This document shows positions 54,151 through 63,466 of a stretch of 64,000 bases of DNA, piece by piece. The position numbers and the translations under genes are program-made. A model generated the notes under the pieces. That model ran no database searches. It worked only from the letters and a program-made list of their open reading frames with translations, and was not told where the DNA came from. This DNA is from Saprospiraceae bacterium (GTDB lineage: Bacteria > Bacteroidota > Bacteroidia > Chitinophagales > Saprospiraceae), in the NCBI GenBank assembly GCA_016714785.1, contig JADKCC010000045.1:1-64000 (forward strand). The letters run 5' to 3'. Each line of letters opens with the position of its first letter. Position 1 is the stretch's first letter.

Positions 54151-54714
54151 TGAAAATTAATTAGGGGTTGCTGAAAAAGTCAGCTGTTATTTTTGGTTGT
54201 TAGTTTAACGGAGACTATCGTTCAAAAAACAAGCAATAGAGAATATGAACGCAGTGTAGTGCAAAGCACCAAAGGCGGCAAGCCTTTGACGGAGTGAACC
54301 GTGAAACGGGTGGGTGGGCCATGACAATGCGAGAAGCGAAGGAACCCGTAAGGGATGGGCAGGTCGAGAATGAACGACATTACACTTAGCTGATTTAAGT
54401 TTAAATCAGTGCCTTCATTTTTGAGTGATTTCGTATCACTCAAATGCAAAAAGCTGCACCATTCAGTTACCTTTTTGAACTAGACTTTTGTTACTTTTGG
54501 GCAATGCAAAAAGTATCTGCCTGCCTGCATAAGGCAAAAGTAATTCAAGGTACATGACTTTTGGACAAAATCAATTAAAAGGTTTGCATTTAATTTGTTT
54601 ATTATAGACATAATTTATTATTTATCAATTGGTTGTACCATTGTCAGCAGACCTAAATAATAATATGTGTTCTCATTGAAATGTAGTGTAAATAATTTAT
54701 TAAAATATGCAAAG
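54151..54714. other. Intergenic region with a GC-rich structured element and an IS-end-like sequence
   Basis: GGGGTTGCTGAAAAAGTC near 54163 resembles the terminal sequence of some insertion elements, but no partner end was found. About 54240-54370 is clearly richer in G and C than its surroundings and contains a perfect hairpin CAAAGGC-GGCAA-GCCTTTG (about 54269-54287) and further stretches that could pair (accgtgaaacgggt, acccgtaagggatgggc). No coding support; the frame on the minus strand has no family features. A repeat element or structured RNA is possible. Confidence 0.4.
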
Positions 54715-55737
54715 TTAACCTTCTAATTTAAACCTTACTGGAATAGTATAAAATGAAGGAACAAATCGCCCTTCAAACATGGCAGGTCTTTCAAATTTAA
54801 ATTTTTTACATACTTCTATTGCTGCTTCTTCCAAGCCATAACCGATTTTTTCACTCTTTACTATGTGGTCCTTAGTACTCCCATCTATATCCACTGTAAA
54901 AGAAACAAGGACTGTTCCATCCTTTTTTGCTTTCTTCGCTGCATAAGGAAATACTAAGTTTTTCATCATAAAAGTCAGCAATTCTATATCTGAACAGCTT
55001 ATGATTTTGTTATAATCTTTTTCAATATAAGCACAAGAAGTATATTTATAAATTGGCCTAACTTCAAAGACTGGATTTTTCATTTGGCCTAGTGTATAGG
55101 TCGAATCCTTTACTGACCAAATAAACCATTGCCCTTCTTTTTTTACCATAATACTGTCATTTGATACCTTGTTAACTTTATCCAATACAGGAGTGTGAAT
55201 CAATTTTCCTCTAATATCCATAATTCCAAACCTTTTGTCTTGGCTAAAAACAAAATAATCTCGAGCCCCTGCTTGATATAGCGTATCATAAGACAAAGTT
55301 TTGATCAAATCTCCACTTTTGTTCATCAATCCAAATTTATTATTTTTTTTGACTGAAAAAATTGAAATCTTGGGATCGTATATAAGAATTTTTTGATAAT
55401 AATCATCTGTGATTTTTTCTCCTTTCTGATTGTACAGTAACATACCTTTTTTATAATCCGTTGCTTCTATTAAGTTGCCATTTTGGGTTAGTCTATCATA
55501 ATCAAAACCTATAATTGTTTTTCCCAAAGTATCTATTAATCCTTCTTTATTATTTTGGGCAACGACCATCAACCCATTGTTCACCTGACTACATCTATCA
55601 AATTTTGGAGGTATGATAAATTTTTTACTGCCTTCTAGACAGTAGCCACATTTACCACGATGTGCAGCAGTTACAAGTTGCCCAAACATCGAAAAAGAAC
55701 AAATAATAGCGAAAAGGATTACAAATATTTTTTGCAC
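54715..55737 (-). CDS. WG-repeat protein with a C-terminal TonB domain
   Basis: 340 aa with a signal peptide (QKIFVILFAIICSFSMFGQ). WG-type repeats read KEGLIDTLGK, KFGLMNKSGD and RFGIMDIRGK, each a beta unit of about 35-45 residues, over about 60-210. The C-terminal 90 residues (NLVFPYAAKKAKKDGTVLVSF, KKFKFERPAMFEGRFVPSFYTIPVRFKL) are a TonB C-terminal domain. No membrane anchor beyond the signal peptide, so it is periplasmic rather than a classical TonB. GTG start at 55737. Confidence 0.8.
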   Translation of the reverse strand: MQKIFVILFAIICSFSMFGQLVTAAHRGKCGYCLEGSKKFIIPPKFDRCSQVNNGLMVVAQNNKEGLIDTLGKTIIGFDYDRLTQNGNLIEATDYKKGMLLYNQKGEKITDDYYQKILIYDPKISIFSVKKNNKFGLMNKSGDLIKTLSYDTLYQAGARDYFVFSQDKRFGIMDIRGKLIHTPVLDKVNKVSNDSIMVKKEGQWFIWSVKDSTYTLGQMKNPVFEVRPIYKYTSCAYIEKDYNKIISCSDIELLTFMMKNLVFPYAAKKAKKDGTVLVSFTVDIDGSTKDHIVKSEKIGYGLEEAAIEVCKKFKFERPAMFEGRFVPSFYTIPVRFKLEG

Positions 55738-55833
55738 AATTATTTTTTTAAAGGGTGAAAAAGATGACTATACCTATCCAAAATAAAAATCGAAGCGCTT
55801 GTCTCATAGTGAGTAGGATTGATGTTGTCAGGA

Positions 55834-55862
55834 CAAAGATATAATTTTTTTGAAATGCCAAA
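55834..55862 (-). promoter_or_regulatory. Putative promoter of the WG/TonB gene
   Basis: Minus-strand TTTG, 17 bases, TATCTTTG, at the short end of the allowed spacing. It lies about 97 bases before the start codon. Confidence 0.35.
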
Positions 55863-55944
55863 AAGGTAAATCTATTTTACTTTAGCTTATTTGTTCTCCA
55901 ACTTTTTCTTAAATCCAAAACCATAATAAATGCCCATCTGGATA

Positions 55945-56601
55945 CTATTTTGTTTTAAAGTCAAAGGTATTTCTTTTATAAATGTTTGACATAATGCCAT
56001 TTCCTACTACATATTTTCTTTGTTCATAATATACACTATAACTATTGTTCCATGATCTAGCATAGTGGATTTGAAAATTTAAACTTTGATTATTCGAAAA
56101 ATGTCTTTTGATACTTATACCCAATCTACTCCCATAATTGAGATGATATTTATCTTGAAGTAAATTGCTAGAAAGTATTCTTTCCGCATAGCCCAAAGAG
56201 TTATAATCACCTGTTTCAATATCAAGCTTATCACTAAAATGATTGATGAAGCCGCCGACATCTGTGTATAAGGTCCACTTGTTTAGTCTTAATGTTTCGT
56301 AACTTAATGATATTGGTAAAACGAATTGTACAACGGATATTTTTCTTTCATTTGGGAATTTGACAGTTTGTGTATTCAATTCAAATGATGTCTTAATATG
56401 TAACTTTGCTTTTAATCTCATATCAAAATGCAAGGTCAAACCAAACATTGGATAAGTACTAACTCCATTAAATGGCTTATTAAAGTCAAGTAAAGTCATT
56501 TTCCCACCCAAACCAAAATTTATTTTACCTTGACCCTTTGATTCAGATATTGAGTAAAGCAAAAATGCAATGATAAGTACACTTTTAAAAATTTCATACA
56601 A
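55945..56601 (-). CDS. Outer-membrane beta-barrel protein
   Basis: 218 aa, signal peptide (FKSVLIIAFLLYSISESKGQ). The mature part alternates beta strands (NFGLGGKMTLLDF, FGLTLHFDMRLKAKLHIKTSF, LPISLSYETLRLNKWTLYTDVGGF) as in PorT-like barrels of about eight strands, but the end is not a clean terminal Phe (NTFDFKTK). TTG start at 56601. Lies 9 bases after the lipoprotein gene upstream, so co-transcribed with it. Confidence 0.65.
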   Translation of the reverse strand: MYEIFKSVLIIAFLLYSISESKGQGKINFGLGGKMTLLDFNKPFNGVSTYPMFGLTLHFDMRLKAKLHIKTSFELNTQTVKFPNERKISVVQFVLPISLSYETLRLNKWTLYTDVGGFINHFSDKLDIETGDYNSLGYAERILSSNLLQDKYHLNYGSRLGISIKRHFSNNQSLNFQIHYARSWNNSYSVYYEQRKYVVGNGIMSNIYKRNTFDFKTK

Positions 56602-56610
56602 AATGTAATT

Positions 56611-58038
56611 TTAAAATTTTATGCCCAATCCAAAATTCCATGCAAAAATATCGCCTTGGGTGCAATAACTATACCCTCTTCCATCACTTGATATGAGATG
56701 TTGTGCACTAATAGGTGGCGAATTTTGGACAAAAACACCACATGGGTATCGACTATGCAACGTTCCTTCATTGACAATGTCTTTATATGACAATTGCATT
56801 CCACATACTGAAATTTCATCACCTTTTTTTAATTCATCGGTTAAGAGCAAATTGATACTTTTCCATCGGCTACTAGAAGGAGTGATATTTTGATAAGTGA
56901 GATCTACTAATGGTAGCATAAATGTGGCTCCGTTCAATGAAAACGGTGATAATCTAACTTTTACGTCTAGGTTATTTTGGAATAGATTGAAATTTCGCTC
57001 AGGAATTGCTATGCGACAAATATCAAAAGTACTACCGTTTTTTTTGAAGTAATGATAAGAATATATGAATGATTCATCAAATAAATTACTCAATTGAAAC
57101 AACACAATGTCTTTTCGGATATCAAAACCTGTTAACACTACATTTCTTAACAATGGATTATCAGATACACAATCTCTAGGACAAAAAGTTTTCTCTCTTA
57201 AGCAAGGTTCTAGATCATAAAGAAAAGGCCCTTTATAACTGCATTGGTCATACCATATATCAAAACTGGTGCGAAGATTAAGATAAATTTTGTTAGGAGA
57301 TTTGCTGTCCCTAATACCAGATTTTAATATGTCGGGCAGGATGTTGGCTTCACATAGTTTTATTTGAGGCATAAACTCCTCCAGTGTGATGTTTTTTTCA
57401 TTAGTCATATTATTGACATTAATAAGAATATGATCAGAAGCATACTTGACCATTAAATAAAAATATTTGACATTATCAAAATATTTTGAATCAAAATCTT
57501 TAATCAATTCATGATAGCCATTGTGATAAAAGAATGCATAATGCAATTCCCATTGACCTACCTTAATTCTTGATGGAGTTTCTACCCCCACAAAGGGTGT
57601 CACATTTTCAGTATCCCAATCATATTGATGAAATACATCTGGTAATTTGATAGCTACCATAGGGTCATCTTTTGCAATTCGATCCATTAAGGTGTCTCCA
57701 AAAAGCTCTTTGACTTCGCTGTCTTCATGACGACTTATGATTTGCTTCACGGTGGTACCAGAAGGTAATACTGCGTCTTTGATTAAAGCATATACAAGTT
57801 CCTGATATATCCGCTCTCCAGGTATTTTACTTTTTTGCTTTACAAATTCTCTTAATTCTTTCTCCCTCAGCGCAGCAGCAAAGGTCTTACCAAATGCTAA
57901 TCTGATCTGGTATAAGTCACGGTTTTGGGCAGGGATATGTTCTGTCCATGATGCGATATTTTTAATATCAGAAATTTCTTCTATTTGACAAGATGATAAA
58001 AATAAAATTATGATTAATAGATTGTTAAATTGATTCAT
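56611..58038 (-). CDS. Hypothetical lipoprotein (related to the next upstream lipoprotein)
   Basis: 475 aa. Lipobox LFLSSC with Cys at residue 17. A helical part about 45-115 is followed by DPMVAIKLPDVFHQYDWDTE and then a cysteine-containing beta-rich region (about 240-475). The upstream lipoprotein shows the matching DPLVAINMP segment at a similar place, so the two are distant paralogues. Promoter at 58064-58095. Surface role inferred from the lipobox and neighbours; no family name. Confidence 0.7.
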   Translation of the reverse strand: MNQFNNLLIIILFLSSCQIEEISDIKNIASWTEHIPAQNRDLYQIRLAFGKTFAAALREKELREFVKQKSKIPGERIYQELVYALIKDAVLPSGTTVKQIISRHEDSEVKELFGDTLMDRIAKDDPMVAIKLPDVFHQYDWDTENVTPFVGVETPSRIKVGQWELHYAFFYHNGYHELIKDFDSKYFDNVKYFYLMVKYASDHILINVNNMTNEKNITLEEFMPQIKLCEANILPDILKSGIRDSKSPNKIYLNLRTSFDIWYDQCSYKGPFLYDLEPCLREKTFCPRDCVSDNPLLRNVVLTGFDIRKDIVLFQLSNLFDESFIYSYHYFKKNGSTFDICRIAIPERNFNLFQNNLDVKVRLSPFSLNGATFMLPLVDLTYQNITPSSSRWKSINLLLTDELKKGDEISVCGMQLSYKDIVNEGTLHSRYPCGVFVQNSPPISAQHLISSDGRGYSYCTQGDIFAWNFGLGIKF

Positions 58039-58063
58039 GTTTATTTTAAATAAAATGTTCTTA

Positions 58064-58095
58064 CAAAGATACTTAAATTAAAAGTAACCCCACAA
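58064..58095 (-). promoter_or_regulatory. Putative promoter of the lipoprotein gene
   Basis: Minus-strand TTG, 21 bases, TATCTTTG, 26 bases before the ATG at 58038. Confidence 0.5.
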
Positions 58096-58327
58096 TTATT
58101 TTTAAATAATATTCACATTTGTACTTTCAAAAATTTATTTTAATGTCGTTTAGTCAAGAAATATTTTCATTACAAATTCACTCACCTAACAAATTACTTG
58201 CAGTATAACTCTTTATTTAATATTAATGAGTAATTTTCCTCAAAAACAATCTTTTCTAAACGACAATTAAGGTTCAATAAAAATATTTACCATATTTTAT
58301 ATTTACCCAAATAAATTAAGTTTACAT
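58096..58327. other. AT-rich spacer between the two lipoprotein genes
   Basis: Nothing recognised apart from the promoter sequence at its left side. Confidence 0.35.
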
Positions 58328-60028
58328 TTATTTATACCAAATAGTAGATGTTGATAATTTAGCATCATTCATGCCTCCTATGGTATTCGAAAAATAATAA
58401 TTGCTTTGTATGCTATTTAAATCAAATTGGGGCGAGATTGGAGACTGACAATATGATAATTGGAATAAACCAATACGCACATCATTTGCGGCTGTAATAT
58501 TATAAGAAGTTGCCGATGAAGCACTACTTGACCAATTTACTTGTCCACTTGAAGTTTCCCCAAATCCAATTGAAATATTCCCACCGATATTATAATTATA
58601 CGTTTGCTGATTTTGGCTAGAACAGAATCTCGAATCAGTTTCATGCCAAGAAAAGTTTGCAGAACTTCCTTGACTTTCAGGCACCCAATTATTACTAACT
58701 GCATCAGTATCCTTAAATAATGTTCTATTAATTTGAAGATTCAAAATTTGTGGCTGGATAATCCATAAATTTGGCTTATCATAAGTGCTAGGTAATAGTT
58801 TAGTAACTTCCACATTTTCGACTTTATAACACTGACACCAAAAATTCCACTTCCATTTAATTTTAGTTTTGGGTTTGGAAAATACCAACTGCGAACTTAG
58901 AACATAAATGTCAATTGGGTCGATATTTATAACATTGCCATTAATAACATAATTTTTCCATAATGAGAAGTGAAATTCTGGTTCAGGCTCGCTACATGGT
59001 TGATTGTCAAAGAAAAAGTATGTAGCCCAATTAATATCATTTATTTCAATTATATTGTTTTGGTTATATGAATAATTAGTAGAAACTACCCACCTAGGAC
59101 ATACAGGTCCACCATTTGGTCCACCATTTGGTCCACCATTTGGTCCATTTGGAGGATTGACGGGTGGAGTTAAAAGTGGATTACAAATAGTATTATATAT
59201 GCTTTGCACATCTGTAATCTTGTCTACCAATACACAATTTGAAGTTAATGGAAATTTGGGTTTTGATTTCAAATTATTTGCAACTGCAGAACAATTCACA
59301 TAATCATCTCCCATCACAGTTCTGAGACTACCACCACTACATATTGAAAAATCATCTGGATCTACTAACTCAATATATATAGCAGTATTGATATGAATGC
59401 CACAAGTATGAAAATCATCCATAGTCTTTTTTTCAAGATTTCCATTGAAAAAAAGATAATCAATTCTATCATCATAATCTTCAACAACAGTAGGGAACTT
59501 TAGATCTGGACTTTCAAGTATTAATTTATGATAATCACACACTTCTTCAGTGCGTATAGGCATATTAATTGCTACAAGTGGATCGATGTCCAACACTATT
59601 TTAACTGGATCCCCAACTGAAACGAAAGGAGGCAACGTTTTCAAAATTTCATTGATTTTTCCTTTTTTAACCGGATCTGAAATTATATTATAAATTAGCA
59701 AATCTTTCAACCTTACAGGAAATGAAAAATTATTGCCTCCCTGACCGTCACCACCACCTGCCAAATTTTGATTGAGAGCCCTTGTTGGTAGATTTTCACG
59801 TATCATATTTTGCAACACATAGTTTTTGAAAGAAGGATCATTCTCAAAAAGTTTAGAAACAGCATAAGCTATTGCCTTGTGAGCATCTGTTTTGGATGAG
59901 ATACTTGTGGGTGAATAAACGGAACTTCTATTTTCTGTTTGTAAATTTTCATTATTTTGCTCTACTAACTCATCAGAGCAAGAAAATAAACTGATCGTTA
60001 AAAAAAATAAATAAAATAAATTTTTCAT
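58328..60028 (-). CDS. Hypothetical lipoprotein with GGPN repeats
   Basis: 566 aa. Lipobox LFSC with Cys at residue 17. About 50-90 helical (DAHKAIAYAVSKLFENDPSF), about 120-180 LKDLLIYNIISDPVKKGKINEIL, then DPLVAINMP as in the neighbouring lipoprotein. A Gly-Gly-Pro-Asn linker (about 295-310) from 12-bp DNA repeats separates this from a C-terminal beta-rich region (about 320-566) with paired cysteines. No family recognised. ATG at 60028. Confidence 0.7.
   Translation of the reverse strand: MKNLFYLFFLTISLFSCSDELVEQNNENLQTENRSSVYSPTSISSKTDAHKAIAYAVSKLFENDPSFKNYVLQNMIRENLPTRALNQNLAGGGDGQGGNNFSFPVRLKDLLIYNIISDPVKKGKINEILKTLPPFVSVGDPVKIVLDIDPLVAINMPIRTEEVCDYHKLILESPDLKFPTVVEDYDDRIDYLFFNGNLEKKTMDDFHTCGIHINTAIYIELVDPDDFSICSGGSLRTVMGDDYVNCSAVANNLKSKPKFPLTSNCVLVDKITDVQSIYNTICNPLLTPPVNPPNGPNGGPNGGPNGGPVCPRWVVSTNYSYNQNNIIEINDINWATYFFFDNQPCSEPEPEFHFSLWKNYVINGNVINIDPIDIYVLSSQLVFSKPKTKIKWKWNFWCQCYKVENVEVTKLLPSTYDKPNLWIIQPQILNLQINRTLFKDTDAVSNNWVPESQGSSANFSWHETDSRFCSSQNQQTYNYNIGGNISIGFGETSSGQVNWSSSASSATSYNITAANDVRIGLFQLSYCQSPISPQFDLNSIQSNYYFSNTIGGMNDAKLSTSTIWYK
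59108..59150 (-). repeat. 12-bp tandem repeats coding GGPN
   Basis: The unit ggtccaccattt occurs three times in full plus partial copies, encoding the linker of the 566-aa lipoprotein. Such linkers change length easily. Confidence 0.85.
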
Positions 60029-60071
60029 GATTATGAAATTTTAAGAATTGAATAAATATTATGAAATGAAA

Positions 60072-60581
60072 TTAAATTTTTATAAATTTGGATGAATATA
60101 CTTTTTCTTGATTTGCAATAATTTTGAAAAAATATATTCCGGGAGGTAGTTGTTGAATATCGATTTGATTTTCATTTATCTTGGTAAATAAGATAGATTT
60201 CCCAACTGTATTAACTACCTCTACTTGATATATCTTTCCTTTTTCTAAATTATTAAAATTTAAGACACCTTGAGATGGGTTTGGATAAACGTCAATCTTT
60301 GTTGTTACCTCTTTTCTGTTCTCAGTTTCTTGAGCACAATTACTATATACAACTTGTACATTATTTTGACAAACTATATATATAAATCCATTTTGGCAAC
60401 TTGTATAATACGATAAAGGAGATTTTTGTTTTACTTGATTCCCATTGCATGTTACCCACCTCCAACAGTTAGGTGAACCGGACGAATTTTCCCACGACCA
60501 AGCCTGTGTTGATTGTGGTAATACAGAATTTATGGCTCCAAATACATTTGTATTATCGCAAGACACATCTGATTCACACAT
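60072..60581 (-). pseudogene. T9SS-sorted cysteine-rich protein, 3' part of a broken gene
   Basis: The nominal start (GTG-type reading at 60581) is internal: the frame is open upstream and reads NGTASYNNWSVNNSNNMCES. Residues 1-85 hold cysteine modules (CWRWVTCNGNQ, GFIYIVCQNN). Residues about 90-169 are a type A T9SS C-terminal sorting domain: IDVYPNPSQGVLNF, EVVNTVGKSI, QQLPPGIYFFKI and the final FIKI. The protein would be exported across the outer membrane and attached to the surface. It joins with 60662-61177 after a frame change near 60700-60715. Confidence 0.75.
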
Positions 60582-60661
60582 ATTGTTAGAATTATTTACA
60601 CTCCAATTATTATAGCTAGCAGTTCCATTGACAGTGATAGGACCATCTGCGGCAACACAGG

Positions 60662-61177
60662 TTACTTGTTTTGTGCATCCCTGTGAAGAATTCCATTGCC
60701 AAAACCTGGATTGATAGGAAAAAATGAACTGGCAGGAAAATTATCACATTTTGCAACACATAATGATGAGTTATTTTGATACACAATTTCAGGTTTTTCC
60801 GTATCTAAAACATTTGGAGGCATTTGTTCATTAAAACAAATAACACTGCGTTCGCACAGGTTGTTAAAACTGTTATATGTCCAAAATCCGAATTGTGCAG
60901 CTTGACTGATCGTTTCTCCTCCACCAGGATTTCCAGCGCAGTTATAGATCCTAATACACTGCTTCGAAGTTTTGTTATAATTTGTCTCATAAGCAGCATT
61001 TACTACTTCTTCACCTAGTTTTTCCCCATTGTAATAGTATTCTTTTTTACATTGTTTGGTTGATGGTAGATAGGTCTCTACGATATTGTCAGGTGTGACA
61101 CATTCTTCATAAGTGCCACCACAAGGATTTCCTAAGTACAGGATCTCCTTTGCATTCAACAGTTCTGCATTTACCAT
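60662..61177 (-). pseudogene. T9SS-sorted cysteine-rich protein, middle part of a broken gene
   Basis: 171-aa frame with repeated cysteine modules: KQCIRIYNCAGNPGGG, NNLCERSVICFNEQ and SSLCVAKCDN. At its end the sense continues in another frame (RFWQWNSSQGCTKQVTCVAA). At its beginning the frame also changes: the other frame reads VNGKCRTVECKGDP upstream of NPCGGTYEECV. At least two frame breaks therefore lie within 500 bases. Confidence 0.65.
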
Positions 61178-63330
61178 TTACCGTTTGAGTTTTTAACCAA
61201 GGCAAATTTATTGTTTCTGACATAAATAATAATTATATTCAAATTTTCACAACATCCATTTTCGATTGTTAGTTATACTCCACCAAGGACCACTAACATC
61301 ATTTCCATAAGTTATATTTCCAGTCGGATCTGTCCAATAAATGATGTTAAACGATCACTAGGAACTTCCTTGCCTCTAAACTATATTCACTACATGCAAT
61401 AAAGGAATCTAAAAATTATTATTAAACTGACTTTGGGTTTGGTTTTGTACAATTTGAACTACTAGGTTTATTGTTCTTATTGTTGGATAAACTGTGCATT
61501 ATAAAATACCTTTCAGGTGGTATTAGTTGTCAATTGTTTCAAGTCCAAACAATTAGACCTTATCCAAACCAATCTAAATTCAATATTAGCAAATCATCAG
61601 AGATACCGGCATAATTACATCCAGTCTCTAGACTAGTAATTAGATAAAGATACTGAGTTTTCGTAGGTGAAAAGTGAATGTATCTGTATTAAACATATTC
61701 TTAGAACCCTTTGGTATCGGAAAAAGTCAGTTCAAATGTTGACACATCTAAGTTAAAACCTACAGTAGCTGTCACATTAGAACCGTTCGAAACATTATCA
61801 GCAGAATTTATAAAGTACTTACAGAAGAAATGGTTAGTTGAGTTTATAATATGCTTTGAATCACAACAAACTGATTTTTTCACAATTTCTGGGGAGGACA
61901 TGAGTTGCTTGTATGGGTTATAACATAATAGAGTTCAGGTCTAAGATCTCCATTTCGACGAATCCAAAGCTTGGGACTACTTTATTATACAATTTCTAAA
62001 TTCTTCGTCAATCACACACCACATAATAATTCTCAATATTCATATTTAATGGATCTGGTTCATTTGTTATTAGTTGTAACAAATCCCAGATAAACTAGAT
62101 AACGGAATTGAACTGTTTCCTAAATCTTTATTGTTCCATTAAAATTGTTATGAAACCTACTCTTACGATTGTTCTAAATATTGGATTTCTACAGTTTTCC
62201 GGACATAACGCCCTAGATACCACTTTTATATATCTAAATTACCCTGTTGACTAATCTTTGTTTTCTTATACTTAAAGGTACTTTTGTCACTAATGTATAC
62301 ATTTGGGTTTAATTGAAGGTGATTCATAATCGAGATCTATATCCCAAGGCGTATCTGCTGGCGGTGTCCCATTCCCTGGGGGCTGACCATAAACATTTGT
62401 AAATAGTGGGGGTCAAAATAGACCAAATTAAGATTTTAAATTTAAACTTGTATAACCATAACATATTTTGTTTTTACTCATAATCGGTATCCAGTCCAAT
62501 AACAGATTGTCATTGAGATCAAAATCAATTATGATCACAAGTATGGATTTGGATTATAGTTAATATCACTATTTCCATACTTTATGGTGAATCTTCACTT
62601 TCGATGGGACTGCTACCTTTTTTACGTCAGTTTTAGTGAATACATTAATGTCTTCTGTTGTACTTGTTTTCTACCTAAGTGTGATTTACGCTTATTCGTT
62701 GCCAAGGTTTTGATAATACTATTAATTCGGTGTCTGTAGGTAAAAAATCAGTCGAATCGCTACATCCCATTACAAACCCCTCCGATGATGTTTGAGATTC
62801 AGGGTGCATGTCGCCCATGTTTTTCTTTTGTGTCATCGGTTCTCAGGATATCTGCTTCAGTTTTCCGAATACTACGAGATGTCCTATACAGCAAATAGGT
62901 TTGGGGTTGTTTGGATTTTCAATGATTAGAAATATCTTTTTGTAAGTTATTCTGTCTTTCGGTTAGTATGATACCTCTGTTTCTTAATATTTCAAGTTTT
63001 GGTTGTTTAGAAAATGGTGATTACGCTGTTATCATTTAATAGTTTAGCTCCATTACTTTTAATGAGGCATATTCTAGCATCATCACCATCCATTACATGA
63101 TAAATGAAAATAAATGATACTGCAAAAAACAATCAAGATTAAACTTTACGCAAGAAAATAACTTTCAGGTAAAAATAGATTAAAACAAACCATCTGCCTC
63201 AAGCCAAACTTATTCAATAACGGTGCGTATAAATCCCTCATTTCTCACTGCTCTTTGTCCAATAGAAATAAACTGGAATAGCAAATTCTTTTTAACGATT
63301 CAAAGATAGAATAATTTTTCACATAAAATA
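61178..63330 (-). pseudogene. Heavily disrupted upstream part of the T9SS-sorted gene (or of several genes)
   Basis: No long frame exists, but islands of coding-like sequence occur on the minus strand: SETINLPWLKTQTVNGKC (about 61166-61223), NIIYWTDPTGNITYGNDVSG (about 61289-61348), NSADNVSNGSNVTATVGFNL and FELTFSDTKGF (61701-61901 frame), YGQPPGNGTPPADTPWDIDL (about 62332-62391) and ESQTSSEGFVMGCSDSTDFL (about 62741-62800). They are in different frames and separated by stops. Either an old pseudogene or a poorly resolved consensus. Confidence 0.5.
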
Positions 63331-63466
63331 TAATTTCAATGAGAATTTCATATTTTATTCTATATATATAGAATATCAATTAGTTGCAAAAACATTACAA
63401 AAAAAAAATATATCAAAATTACCCAAAATTGGGTACAAAGATTGTGGTACAAAAGTACAGATATCT

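Noticed and set aside
54222..54449. 75-aa minus-strand frame as a protein gene
   Set aside because: It spans the GC-rich structured element, has no family features, and its composition reflects the structure rather than coding.
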